From assembly GCA_041753075.1 (NCBI GenBank), contig JBGSVE010000044.1, positions 5,134-69,133 of the forward strand: a DNA stretch of 64,000 nt, in the 5' to 3' direction. The notes beneath the pieces were generated by a model. The model worked only from the letters and a program-made list of their open reading frames with translations. It was not told where the DNA came from and did not search any database. The DNA is from UBA6163 sp041753075. Its GTDB lineage: Bacteria; Planctomycetota; Planctomycetia; Pirellulales; Pirellulaceae. Below are positions 35,741 to 45,000 of this stretch, piece after piece. The position numbers and the translations under genes were made by a program. How positions within the stretch are numbered: position 1 is the first letter of the stretch; each line of letters starts with the position of its first letter.

Positions 35741-36130
35741 TTATTCGCCAATCTTGCTTTGGACGTAATTGCACATGTCCTTGACGGTGAGCAAATTGCC
35801 GAAATCCTGGACGCGAGGATTCTTTTCAAACGTCGACAAATCGGCCCAGGGCATGCGGCTTTTCAGCTTCGCCATGCCTTCAGCCGTCACCACGCCGCCT
35901 TGGACATATTGACTGTTTGTCAAAATGTCTTCGGGCGAAAGATCTTCACGCGGAATACTGATCCCAAACGCCTTTTCGAGCTTGAACACAATGTCGAGGA
36001 AGTCGATTGATTCGGCACCGAGGTCACCGACCAGGGTCGCCGACGGAATCACTTCGTCATCGTCAACGCCCAACGCATCAACAAGGGCCGCCTGGACTTT
36101 CTCAAAAATTTCTTCGCTGGTCGCTGTCAT
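35741..36130 (-). CDS. acpP: Acyl carrier protein with an internal insertion
   Basis: 129 residues, against 75-85 for a usual ACP. The start (TSEEIFEKVQAALVDALGV) and the phosphopantetheine site GDLGAESIDFLDIVFKLEKAFG (Ser at about 41) are normal, as is the acidic composition. After SPEDI there is an insertion of about 45 residues, Met/Lys/Trp-containing, and then the usual last helix appears (LTVKDMCNYVQSKIGE). The insertion could be a docking surface for the neighbouring hotdog and ketosynthase proteins. The carrier function is nearly certain; whether it serves general fatty acid synthesis or a special product is open. Confidence 0.9.
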   Translation of the reverse strand: MTATSEEIFEKVQAALVDALGVDDDEVIPSATLVGDLGAESIDFLDIVFKLEKAFGISIPREDLSPEDILTNSQYVQGGVVTAEGMAKLKSRMPWADLSTFEKNPRVQDFGNLLTVKDMCNYVQSKIGE

Positions 36131-36219
36131 TGATGGTTCCTTTTATAAAAATCTTGCAAGCATGCATTTTGCCGATCATTCGCTCCAAGGGAAGCGGGCA
36201 AGCGAACGACAAAATCGAT

Positions 36220-36699
36220 TTAAGCTGGTAATTCAAACGTGCCGAACAGTTCGGCGAACTTTTTACGGATATGACCCTGGACGATCGCGTCTGTACCCAG
36301 TCGAGCGGGCTGGCCGGTAGAGCATTTTTCCATGACCAACCTAGCGGAGACGGTTGTTTTGCCATTTTTCTCGGCGAATGCCTTCACCGTAACGATGTTT
36401 TCTTCCTCTTTGATTGTCTCAGCGGTGATCTGCAGCGTTTCGCCGGGAGCCAAGAAATCACCGAATTTTACTGATTTAGCTTCGCGCAACATCACCAACG
36501 GACTTTGGAAATCGTTCCCAGTGTGGATCATCCACATGGCCGCCTGGAGCAGCGCTTCGAGCATCATCACGCCCGGCATCACCGGGAAATTTGGAAAATG
36601 GTCTTGCAAGTAGTCTTCGTCAGCCCGCAGCGTTCGCTCGGCAACCAATCGTTTCCCAGGTTCAAGCGAGATCAGTCGATCCAGTTGGGAATAGCGCAT
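36220..36699 (-). CDS. fabZ: 3-hydroxyacyl-ACP dehydratase
   Basis: Dehydrates beta-hydroxyacyl-ACP to the trans-2-enoyl form. 159 residues with a hotdog fold: MRYSQLDRLISLEPG, the catalytic stretch DHFPNFPVMPGVMMLEALLQAA with both the His and the Glu of the active site, then SVKFGDFLAPGETLQI. The gene opens the four-gene cluster; the acpP gene follows 89 bp downstream. Unlike its paralogue at 35223 it keeps the catalytic His, so it should be the active dehydratase of the set. Confidence 0.88.
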   Translation of the reverse strand: MRYSQLDRLISLEPGKRLVAERTLRADEDYLQDHFPNFPVMPGVMMLEALLQAAMWMIHTGNDFQSPLVMLREAKSVKFGDFLAPGETLQITAETIKEEENIVTVKAFAEKNGKTTVSARLVMEKCSTGQPARLGTDAIVQGHIRKKFAELFGTFELPA

Positions 36700-36876
36700 A
36701 GGGAGCTTTGTCGTGCGGCCAAACGAAGAAAATAAGTTCCGTTCAGGCGGTTAGAATAGTGCGCCGCGAAAACCACCTCAACTACCCAGCAAATTGCGTC
36801 CGCTTGCAAGTCCAGCCCTGGTACGGGAAATTTGCGTAAGAGGGAATTCAGGTTTAATTGAACAAAGGTGGCAACG

Positions 36877-37734
36877 ATGCGGTGGGAAGGACGGCGTGAG
36901 AGTGAAAACGTCGAAGATCGACGACGAGTCGGCACTCCAGTAATGGTTGGCGGCGGTTTGTTGGTAATGGTATTGGCGCTGGTCGTCGCATTTTTGGGCG
37001 GCGACCCCAGACCTCTGCTGCAGCAAGCTGGCCCGCAGCCGGGTGCGCAAGCGGGCGGTGGTGGCGGAGCGGATCAACCGCTTGACCCTGCCGAAGAACA
37101 ACGTGGCCAATTTGCCAGCGTCATTCTTGCCGATACCGAAGACGTGTGGGAACGGTTGTTGCCCGAAGTTGGCATCGCCTATAAGAAGCCAATCTTGGTG
37201 CTGTTCAGTGGCCAAACGGAATCGGCCTGCGGATTTGCTCAATCAGCCAGCGGCCCGTTCTATTGTCCCGCCGACTCCAAGCTTTACCTCGACACCTCTT
37301 TCTTTCGCCAACTTGACGAACAACTCGGTGCACCGGGGGATTTTGCTCAAGCCTACGTGATCGCCCATGAAGTGGGCCATCACATCCAAAACCTGATGGG
37401 CACGACGGACCAAATGGAACAACTTCGTCGCCGCGTTAACGAGGTTCAATACAACGAATATTCGGTGCGTCTCGAATTACAAGCCGACTTTTTTGCTGGC
37501 GTTTGTCTGCACCATACCCAGAAGACCAAAAACATCCTCGAGCCCGGCGATGTCGAAGAAGCGTTACGAGCCGCCTCAGCGATCGGCGACGATACGCTGC
37601 AACGTCGCGGCGGTCGCGTCGTACCCGAATCGTTCACGCATGGAACCAGCGAGCAACGATTGAAATGGTTCCGCTTGGGCTTGCAGACCGGCGATCTGTC
37701 GCAAGGTGATACGTTCAAGGCGGCGAATTTGTAA
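36877..37734 (+). CDS. Neutral zinc metallopeptidase (YpfJ-like)
   Basis: 285 residues; AAAGGTGG upstream favours the ATG at 36877 over the GTG at 36868. The start MRWEGRRESENVEDRR is typical of the YpfJ/DUF2201-like zinc peptidase family, followed by one membrane helix (GGGLLVMVLALVVAFLGG, about 25-43), a Gly/Gln-rich linker, and a catalytic domain with YVIAHEVGHHIQNLMG (HEXXH, about 165) and LELQADFFAGV with the third ligand (Glu/Asp). CGFAQSASGPFYCPAD is the conserved pair of Cys. The protein is anchored in the inner membrane with its domain probably outside. Substrate unknown; divergent from fabZ. Confidence 0.85.
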   Translation: MRWEGRRESENVEDRRRVGTPVMVGGGLLVMVLALVVAFLGGDPRPLLQQAGPQPGAQAGGGGGADQPLDPAEEQRGQFASVILADTEDVWERLLPEVGIAYKKPILVLFSGQTESACGFAQSASGPFYCPADSKLYLDTSFFRQLDEQLGAPGDFAQAYVIAHEVGHHIQNLMGTTDQMEQLRRRVNEVQYNEYSVRLELQADFFAGVCLHHTQKTKNILEPGDVEEALRAASAIGDDTLQRRGGRVVPESFTHGTSEQRLKWFRLGLQTGDLSQGDTFKAANL

Positions 37735-37741
37735 GTCGAAG

Positions 37742-38371
37742 CTACGCCGCACGTTTGCGGACAATGCTCTTGATCCATGCCGACCAACCGTGTCGGCGGT
37801 CGGAGCGTTTGACTGCCGCATCGCTGACTACCCAATTGAGTTGTAGAACGCGACGTTGGCCATCAAACGGCAAATGTCCGTGCCAGGCGTTCTCGCGATT
37901 GATAAACGCGATCATCGTACCGAGTTCCGGCGGCGCTTCCTCGATCACGTCCTCGATGTCGTTGCTGCGCAGCAGTCGCAAACGACCGCCGCCGGCATCC
38001 CAGGTGTCGTTCAAGTAAACGAGCACGGTCACCAGTTTGCTGCGGCTGTCAGTGTGAACTTTTCCGTCTTTGACACGACAACGTCCGCGAACCGTTAACG
38101 TTGTTGGCCGATCGGTTAAGTCGATGTCGAATTTTTGCTCGAAGGCGGTGCGCAGTTCATCGCTTTCCAGTTCGCGACAAAACCGTTCGAACGCCGGTCC
38201 ATAGCTCAGCGAGTGAAGCGGAAAGCTACCGCCGTCTTCGATCGCGGGATAGTCCGGAGCAATCGCGGTCAAACACGATGCCTTCACGAATTCCGGCACG
38301 ATCACATATTCGTAGGGCTCGGTCACCAATGTAGCGCCCGCCAATGAATCAAAATTCAAAAACTCATTCAT
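37742..38371 (-). CDS. 2-oxoglutarate/Fe(II)-dependent oxygenase
   Basis: I choose the ATG at 38371 (209 aa, MNEFLNFDSLAG), which has GGAGAG 5-6 bases upstream; the frame is open to 38413. The double-stranded beta-helix oxygenase pattern is there: VHTDSRSKLVTVLVYLN with the His-X-Asp iron ligands, AWHGHLPFDGQRRVLQLNW with the third His and the 2-oxoglutarate-binding Arg. Such enzymes hydroxylate prolyl or other side chains, or small molecules. The protein has a basic end and no signal peptide. It converges on the zinc peptidase gene (7 bp). Confidence 0.8.
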   Translation of the reverse strand: MNEFLNFDSLAGATLVTEPYEYVIVPEFVKASCLTAIAPDYPAIEDGGSFPLHSLSYGPAFERFCRELESDELRTAFEQKFDIDLTDRPTTLTVRGRCRVKDGKVHTDSRSKLVTVLVYLNDTWDAGGGRLRLLRSNDIEDVIEEAPPELGTMIAFINRENAWHGHLPFDGQRRVLQLNWVVSDAAVKRSDRRHGWSAWIKSIVRKRAA

Positions 38372-38416
38372 GATTCTCTCCGAGAACATTCCATTTTTAA
38401 TCAGGGATAGCATGTT

Positions 38417-38475
38417 AGCGAATCGGCGCTAGCCGCCGGTGCCGCAACGCTACCGGCGGCCAGCGCCGATCCGCT
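38417..38475. repeat. Dispersed palindromic repeat (GGCGCTAGCC family), best-preserved copy
   Basis: 24-base arms at 38417-38440 and 38452-38475 match in 22 of 24 positions around an 11-base loop. The centre of each arm reads CGGCGCTAGCCGCCGG or its complement. The repeat sits between the TPR lipoprotein gene and the 2OG oxygenase gene, both on the minus strand, and may end or attenuate transcription between them. Confidence 0.8.
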
Positions 38476-38502
38476 CACAAGACCAAATGACTTAACAAAT
38501 TA

Positions 38503-39333
38503 CTAATAACGTGTCGTACCGTATGGCAGCGGTTGCGCCGTGCGGGTGCCGCCAGCGGAAACCGATGCGTCGTATTGCGAAGTAATCTGACGACTCAGCG
38601 CTGCAATCCGCTCGGACACCATCGGCTGCATTCCGTTAATCGCGGCGCTACGTTGGTAGTTCTGTAAAGCTTGAGAAAGATCGCCGCTATTCTCGCGCAA
38701 ACGGCCCAGGGCCAACCACGCACGCGAGCTGTTAGCGTCCTGCTGGACCGCGTCTTCGAGATACTTCAAGGCTGTTTGCGGTTCGCCCGCTTCTTCATAC
38801 AGGCGCGCCAATTCGATTCGCGGTTCGGAGAACGCGGGGTTTTGCGCGGCCCAGTTTTTTACCAGGGCAAACGCGCGGTCGGGTCGGCCCGTGTCGATTA
38901 GCAAGACCGCCAACCCACGATGGCATTCGACGTGATTGGGGCTGTGGTCCAGACACTGGTTATAGAGTGCCTCGGATTGGCTCAGCAGCGCATTGTCGCG
39001 GCGTTGCAACCCCAGTCGATGTGTCGTCGCCGCCAAGTTGTAATATCCGTCGGCGTTCTGCGGATCGCTGGCGACCGCCTTTTGAAACTCTTGCAGCGCC
39101 GCGGTGTATTGGCCTTGTTCATAAAGCCGAGTGCCTTGTGCGTTTTGGCCGCTGGATGCCCATTGGCAGCCGCCGATTGCGGCCAGAGCGATCACACTCA
39201 ACCATCCAGTGCGCAGGGACGGTTTCGCCGACGCAGGCTTTGAGTCGTGAGTCACGATGTTCACATTCGCGGGAATCATCGATGAAGTAATCCCATATCT
39301 ACGGTCGATTTGTGAGTTTCCGGAGTCGGTCAT
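38503..39333 (-). CDS. TPR-repeat lipoprotein
   Basis: 276 residues; AGGG lies 7 bases before the ATG at 39333. After a polar start of about 38 residues comes a hydrophobic stretch (GWLSVIALAAIGGC) that ends in a lipobox-like AIGGC; a later ATG at 39279 would give a shorter lead. Then about five tetratricopeptide repeats: GTRLYEQGQYTAALQEFQKAVASDPQN, GYYNLAATTHRLGL, ALYNQCLDHSPNHVECHRGLAVLLI, PRIELARLYEEAGEPQTALKYLEDAV and AWLALGRLRENSGDLSQALQNYQRS. A periplasmic adaptor is likely; target unknown. The neighbour on the other strand is lpxD. Confidence 0.75.
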   Translation of the reverse strand: MTDSGNSQIDRRYGITSSMIPANVNIVTHDSKPASAKPSLRTGWLSVIALAAIGGCQWASSGQNAQGTRLYEQGQYTAALQEFQKAVASDPQNADGYYNLAATTHRLGLQRRDNALLSQSEALYNQCLDHSPNHVECHRGLAVLLIDTGRPDRAFALVKNWAAQNPAFSEPRIELARLYEEAGEPQTALKYLEDAVQQDANSSRAWLALGRLRENSGDLSQALQNYQRSAAINGMQPMVSERIAALSRQITSQYDASVSAGGTRTAQPLPYGTTRY

Positions 39334-39466
39334 TTCGCGACCCTAGCAATGATGCTGGCGAAAACACAAGACCGAATCACCGCCGGATTGATATTGCCCG
39401 AACGGTTTGGATCGCGGTATAGCGAACGCTTAATTGATTGCGAATTCTTGGGTGGGAGAACCGGGC

Positions 39467-40624
39467 GTGAATAGGATCGATGGATCGACTGTACGAGACT
39501 TAGTTGCGCGGCTGGCCAACGTTGCCGTTATCGGTAACGCCGACGTGTTTTGTCATGACGCGCTGCCGCTTTGTGATGCGACTGCCGGTTGTGTTACGCT
39601 GATGGATGACCGAGCGCCTGTCGTCGACGTGATTCGCTGTGGAGCCGCTGCCGTAGTCACCAACCAGGCTCATGCCGATTTTCCCGCGACGCAAATTGTC
39701 GCCGCTGACATTCATACCGTGTTCACCGCGATCGTGCGGCGGTTCCGACATTCTCTGCAAGTCGAACAATATGCCGCGATTGACGCCAGCGCGCAAATCG
39801 CACCGACGGCCAGCATCGGGATCGGCACTCGCATCGACGCCAACGTTTGCATCGGCGCTCACGTCGTGATCGGTAGCGATTGCCACCTCATGCCAGGAAC
39901 TGTCGTGATGGATGGAACCGTGATCGGTGATCGCTGCAAGCTTTATCCGCGGGTCGTGATCTATGAATACTCGAAACTCGATGACGAAATTCAAATTCAT
40001 GCGGGCAGCGTCATCGGAGCGCATGGTTTTGGCTATCGCAACGTCGATGGCAAACACGTCTTGTCGGCGCAGCTTGGTTACGTTCACATCGAATCAAACG
40101 TTGACGTTGGCGCAAACGTCACGATCGATCGCGGAACCTATGGCGTAACGCGGATCGGCGAAGGCACCAAAATCGATAACCTGGTGATGATTGCTCATAA
40201 CTGTCACATCGGTCGCCACAATTTGATCTGTAGCCAAGTTGGTTTAGCCGGTTCATGTCGCACGGGTGACTATGTGGTCATCGCGGGCCAAGTTGGCATG
40301 GCCGACCATATTTCGATTGGCGATCGCGCCGTCGTCGGCGCTCAAGCCGGTGTGATGGAAAACGTACCGTCGGGTCAAACCTATCTCGGCAGTCCGGCGA
40401 CGTTGCAACGCGAGCAGATGCAGATCTTTGCCGTCCAACGCCGACTGCCGGAAATGCGTCGTGAAGTCAAGTCGCTGCGCCGCGAGTTGGACGAACTCAA
40501 GTCGCAAGGCGACGTCGAGACCGAGTCCGATCCAAACGGTTCGACGCAGCGAGCGTCGTCGGGTGGCCCCGCCGCCGACGACGAGAACCCTCATTGTCTC
40601 AAGTTCAGGCGATCGGCCGCATGA
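39467..40624 (+). CDS. lpxD: UDP-3-O-acylglucosamine N-acyltransferase
   Basis: Adds the second acyl chain to UDP-GlcN in lipid A synthesis. Left-handed beta-helix hexapeptide repeats run from about residue 100 (IDASAQIAPTASIGIGTRI, GAHVVIGSDC, GTVVMDGTVIGDRC) to 300. The LpxD hallmarks are VIGAHGFGY, NVTIDRGTYGVTRIGEGTKIDNLVMIAHNCHIG with the catalytic His, and AGQVGMADHISIGDRAVVGAQAGV. Starting at the GTG at 39467, with GGGAG upstream, the protein is 385 aa; a TTG at 39434 is possible. The C-terminal 40 residues are a charged coiled-coil-like tail. The stop overlaps the lpxI ATG. Confidence 0.93.
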   Translation: MNRIDGSTVRDLVARLANVAVIGNADVFCHDALPLCDATAGCVTLMDDRAPVVDVIRCGAAAVVTNQAHADFPATQIVAADIHTVFTAIVRRFRHSLQVEQYAAIDASAQIAPTASIGIGTRIDANVCIGAHVVIGSDCHLMPGTVVMDGTVIGDRCKLYPRVVIYEYSKLDDEIQIHAGSVIGAHGFGYRNVDGKHVLSAQLGYVHIESNVDVGANVTIDRGTYGVTRIGEGTKIDNLVMIAHNCHIGRHNLICSQVGLAGSCRTGDYVVIAGQVGMADHISIGDRAVVGAQAGVMENVPSGQTYLGSPATLQREQMQIFAVQRRLPEMRREVKSLRRELDELKSQGDVETESDPNGSTQRASSGGPAADDENPHCLKFRRSAA

Positions 40625-41553
40625 AGCGGACAGGCTATTGGCCCTGGGCCACGCACCGTGAACAATTCGCCGGCCTTGCGGCACCGGTCGGTTTGGTGGC
40701 CGGCTGGGGACGATTCCCCGTTTTGGTAGCCGAGGTGCTCGTGCGGTTGCGCGTGCCGGTGTATTGCATTGCGATTCATGGCCACGCCGATCCGCAGCTC
40801 GAATACTTGTGTACCGAAGTCTGTTGGTCAGGCGTCGGGAAATTGGGAACTCATGTGCGCTACTTTCGCGGCCACGGTGTGACCTCGGTCACGATGGCCG
40901 GCAAGTTGTTTAAGTCCGACATCCTGTATTCGGGGTCGGTATTGCTCAAGCACATGCCCGATTGGGAATGCCTCAAAACGTTCGGTCCTTTGCTCTACTC
41001 GCGTCACGGCAATTCGCGTGACGATTCGCTACTTACGGCCGTGACCCAAATGTACCAACGTCATCAAATGAATGTCGTCGCCGCCACGGACCTCGCACCG
41101 GAACTGCTCGTCAAAGCAGGTCTGATCGTTGGACAATCTCCCAGCGCGAAGGTCCAGCGAGACATTGATTTCGGCTGGCAAGTCGCCAAACAAATGGGCG
41201 CGTTGGATATTGGCCAGAGCATCACGATCAAAGATGGATCGGTGTTGGCCATCGAAGCGATCGAGGGTACCGACGCCTGTATCGAGCGTACGGGAGCACT
41301 GTGCAAACATGGCGGTTGGACGTTGGTCAAGGTGGCCAAACCTGGCCAGGACATGCGGTTCGACGTGCCAACCATCGGTCCACAAACGATTGCCAAAGTC
41401 AGCGCCGCCGGTGGCGTTGCGATCGCCGTCGAAGCCAACCGGACGATTCTCGTCGACCAAGCCGAAACGCTCGCCGCCGCGAAAAAAGCGGGAATTTCCA
41501 TTTTGGCACTGTCCGATGTCGCGTTCGCCAGCCAGCGGTATCGCGCCGCATAG
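40621..41553 (+). CDS. lpxI: UDP-2,3-diacylglucosamine pyrophosphatase
   Basis: LpxI (DUF1009 family) splits UDP-2,3-diacylglucosamine to lipid X in organisms that lack LpxH. From the ATG at 40621 (310 aa), which overlaps the lpxD stop, the sequence shows GLVAGWGRFPVLVAE at the nucleotide-binding start, SVTMAGKLFKSD, GNSRDDSLLTAV with the catalytic-region Asp, FGWQVAKQMGALDIGQSI, VLAIEAIEGTDACIER and VKVAKPGQDMRFDVPTIGPQT near the end. All the family blocks are present. An upstream TTG at 40594 would add nine residues within lpxD. The pairing with lpxD points to lipid A synthesis. Confidence 0.9.
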   Translation: MKRTGYWPWATHREQFAGLAAPVGLVAGWGRFPVLVAEVLVRLRVPVYCIAIHGHADPQLEYLCTEVCWSGVGKLGTHVRYFRGHGVTSVTMAGKLFKSDILYSGSVLLKHMPDWECLKTFGPLLYSRHGNSRDDSLLTAVTQMYQRHQMNVVAATDLAPELLVKAGLIVGQSPSAKVQRDIDFGWQVAKQMGALDIGQSITIKDGSVLAIEAIEGTDACIERTGALCKHGGWTLVKVAKPGQDMRFDVPTIGPQTIAKVSAAGGVAIAVEANRTILVDQAETLAAAKKAGISILALSDVAFASQRYRAA

Positions 41554-42019
41554 TTCGACTTTCGCACTTTTCATGCGGCCAAGCCGCACATCTTAAAACG
41601 ATTGTCCCAATTGTTTGGCTGGCGAAGCCAGTTTGGGCTGCCAAATATTTGGCCCATTTGTTCTGCAAATCGAAGTCGAACTTAGTGGTTCGTCAACTTC
41701 CGCTTCTAGGACGACCACATTGTGTGCCTCAACGATCCGCCATGGTAATTCAGCAACGTCGGAGCGTCGTAACACACTGCCCCACCCCTAAAGCCAGGCT
41801 TTAGCTGACTAGTTCTTAGCTGGAACGCAGCCCTACCGCTCCCAACCGACAAAATCGATAAATTCGGACTATTCCGAGTGAATCCCCTGTTCACCCACTT
41901 GAAGGCGGATTCGCCGCCAATGAGAATTCGCAAATTGGTGCTAGGTGCTTACCCACCCAGAGCACTGCGCACTTTTTGCAAAGCTCCTAATTTATTCAGT
42001 GTGTAGCGTGGGGTCGAAA
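41554..42019. other. Structured intergenic region before the giant surface protein
   Basis: 466 bases without a recognisable gene. AGTTCGACTTTCG at 41552-41564 is nearly complementary to CGAAGTCGAACT at 41671-41682, enclosing further small hairpins (GCGGC CAA GCCGC; GGGCTGCCAAAT with ATTTGGCCC). CTAAAGCC at 41788-41795 and GGCTTTAG at 41797-41804 form a further 8-bp palindrome with one base between. The lpxI stop side may terminate here and the promoter of the giant gene must lie downstream, but I see no clear promoter. Confidence 0.5.
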
Positions 42020-45000
42020 ATGAAGACGGCACGTGTTTTGGCGGCATTTTTTGTGTTGGTGTGGCAGATTTGTCCGGCTGCGCTGGCCGCAGACTTCTAT
42101 TGGGATCCCGATGGCACTGCTGCGGGAAACGATATTGATGGAACGAGTCTCGGTGGAAATGGCATCTGGGATACGTCAACATCCGCTTGGTGGGATACGA
42201 CCAACAATGTCGCTTGGCCCGGTGGCGCAGGCGATAACGCGATCTTCACCGGCCCGTTGGTCGCTGGCGAGCCGACGCAGTCAACCGTCACGCTCAGCGG
42301 TTTGATCTCGGCGAACCGATTGTCGTTTCGACGCAGTCGATATCATCTCACCGGTGGCCAACTGCTGCTCGCTGGTACGATGCCATCAATCGACGTCTCG
42401 TTGGGTGACTATGCGATAATCGATAGCGAGATTCAGGGTTCCGGTGGTCTCACCAAAACCGGTCGTGGCACCGTTCGCCTTGGCAACAACGCCAACACTT
42501 ACACCGGCACAACGACGATCAGTTCAGGCTCGGTCGTGATCTCCGGTGCAGGGGCTTTGGGCAACGATACGTCTGCGGTCGTCGTTACCGGTTCGCCAAC
42601 GCGTGGTTTTGAGGGTGGCGCGTTGGTCCTCGATGGTACCGCCGGCGGGTTCACGTTCTCGCGTGATCTGTCGCTTCAAGGTTATGGTCCGATTGGTGAT
42701 CGCAGTTCGGCGCTATTGAGTCTCGGCGACAACACGCTGTCTGGCTTGGTCACTACTGCTACAGGATCGGTCAACACTCGGATCAACCAGGTCAATGGAA
42801 CGATGACGTTCGCCGGCGGACTCAATGTCGAAGGTACCGCCGGCACAACAGTCAGCACACTCGGTGGTATCACACAGGCCGGTGTCAGCAATTACGTCTT
42901 CAACAGCGCGCTGACGGGAACCGGAACGCTTGAAAAGAGTGGCGGGGGCACCTTGTTCTTGGCACCAACAGATACCTCCGGTTTCTCGGGTTCGGTGCGA
43001 GTCAGTTCAAGCTCAACGGGCACACAAAGTTCCGTTCGAATCAATTCGGCCAACGTGCTGGGCACTCGCACTGCGGCAGGTACGGCCGGTGTTATCGATC
43101 TTAATGGCGGCATCTTGGAAGTCTTGATGGACGCGCCGTCGGTGCAGGCCGGTGGAGTCAACGCAAATGTTTACCAGCGAACCAGTGGCACGATCTTTGT
43201 TGACCATGGGGCAACCGGAACAGCCATGAACGGCACGCTGACGCTGGGGCAACTTGCCTTCGAAGAGAATCAAACGCTCACGGTCGCCGGTCGCAACGGG
43301 TTTGGCGTGACGTTTGGTGCCGCGCCGGTCCAGGGCGGCAATAACAATTCCACGATTACCAACAATCTTCAAGGTGGCGGCACGTTGACCTTCACCGGCA
43401 ATTTCTGGAGCAACACCGAAAACGGGGCCAATCGCACGCTGACGATCGGCGGAGCGGGGCAAACGCTTATCAGCGGCAATATCATCGCGTCCGCAGCAGC
43501 CTTCAACCACAACTTGACCAAGGCTGGCACCGGCACACTCACCATCACCAGCGGCGCTGCGGCAACCACGCTCGATGGCAATGTTAATGTTCAAGATGGA
43601 CGGCTGACGATCGCGAACTTCCAGAGCATTAACAACGCAGCGGCGGTTGTCGGCAGACAATTGAATCTTGGCAACGCCGCCACAAACGGTGTGCTGGAAA
43701 TCAATGGTGCCAATCCAACTGTTGCTAACCTTGAATTGCAACGAACATTGCGTCTGGCTGGGGCAGCGGGTGGCGGGACCATTCTGGCAAATCAGAGTGG
43801 TGCCAACAGTATTCTCATCGCCAATGTCGCGACACCAACGGACACTGCCAAGACACTTGCACTTGGTGGCGTGAATACCTCGGACAATACGATCTCGGGA
43901 AATCTAGTTGATGCGGCAGCGGGCGCGTTGTCAGTTACTAAGATCGACGGTGGAACGTGGCTATTGAGCGGTACAAACACCTACACCGGAGCAACCACGA
44001 TCTCGGCGGGTACGCTCAAGCTGCTGGCCAACGGAGCGGCTTCAACGACATTGTCCGATTCGTCGGCGATCGCGTTCAACGCAGTGAATGTAAACGCCGG
44101 GGGCACACTTGAATTTGTCGGCCAAGCCGCGACCAACAATGTCGAGACGCTTGGTGCGCTGACCCCAACACTAGGCTCTGGCACGGTTCGGTTGACGCCC
44201 GGCGCAGGCGGCACTGCGTCGGTTGTCTTTTCTTCGCTGGGTGCTGTCGGCGTTGGCGCGACGGTTAATTTTGTCGCACCGACGTCAAGTGACACGGTGT
44301 CCTTCTCCACAATCGCCACGACAAATAACATCGCTGATGCGGGACTTTACTACAACGGTGCCGATTTCGCGTTCGTACCCGGTGCGGGCTCCGCCATTCG
44401 CGCCGCCAACTACGGCACGGACGCCGATTTCGCAACCAGCGCATCGGCGCTAACCGCCGGACAAAGCAATCAGATTACGGGCAGCTTCAGCACTGCCGCA
44501 ATTGCGATCGACTCACTGAAAATCAGCGGCAGTCATACGTTAACGCAATCCGGCCTTTTGACGGTGCGCACCGGGGCAGTCGCCAATGCCAGCGGCGGAA
44601 TCATTCAGACCGGTGGTAACAGCGTGATCACTGGGGCAACCGGTATCACCACGGGCGGCACGGGTTCGCTCGTCATTCGTGTCGACGGGTCAGGCGATAC
44701 ATTAACACTCAATGGCCCCATCACTAGCACGACCACCGGCGGTTTCACGAAGTCGGGAGCCGGCACGTTGATACTGGCGGGAGCCAACAATCAAACAGGA
44801 ACGATTTCAATCAATGAAGGCACTGTACGGCTTTCGGGTACTGGACGCCTGGGAGCAGGAGCCGCATTGACGATTCGGCAAGGAGCCGTGCTTGATCTCA
44901 ACGGTGTCACGCCAGGCACCAGTACAAATGCGTTCAATAACAACGGCAGAGTAACCAACGGCAGTGCCACGGCCGTGACCTACACCGTAGGTGGGGCAAA

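Noticed and set aside
41593..41804. Small open frames upstream of the giant gene
   Set aside because: They cover palindromic, probably structured DNA and have no start signals or protein features.
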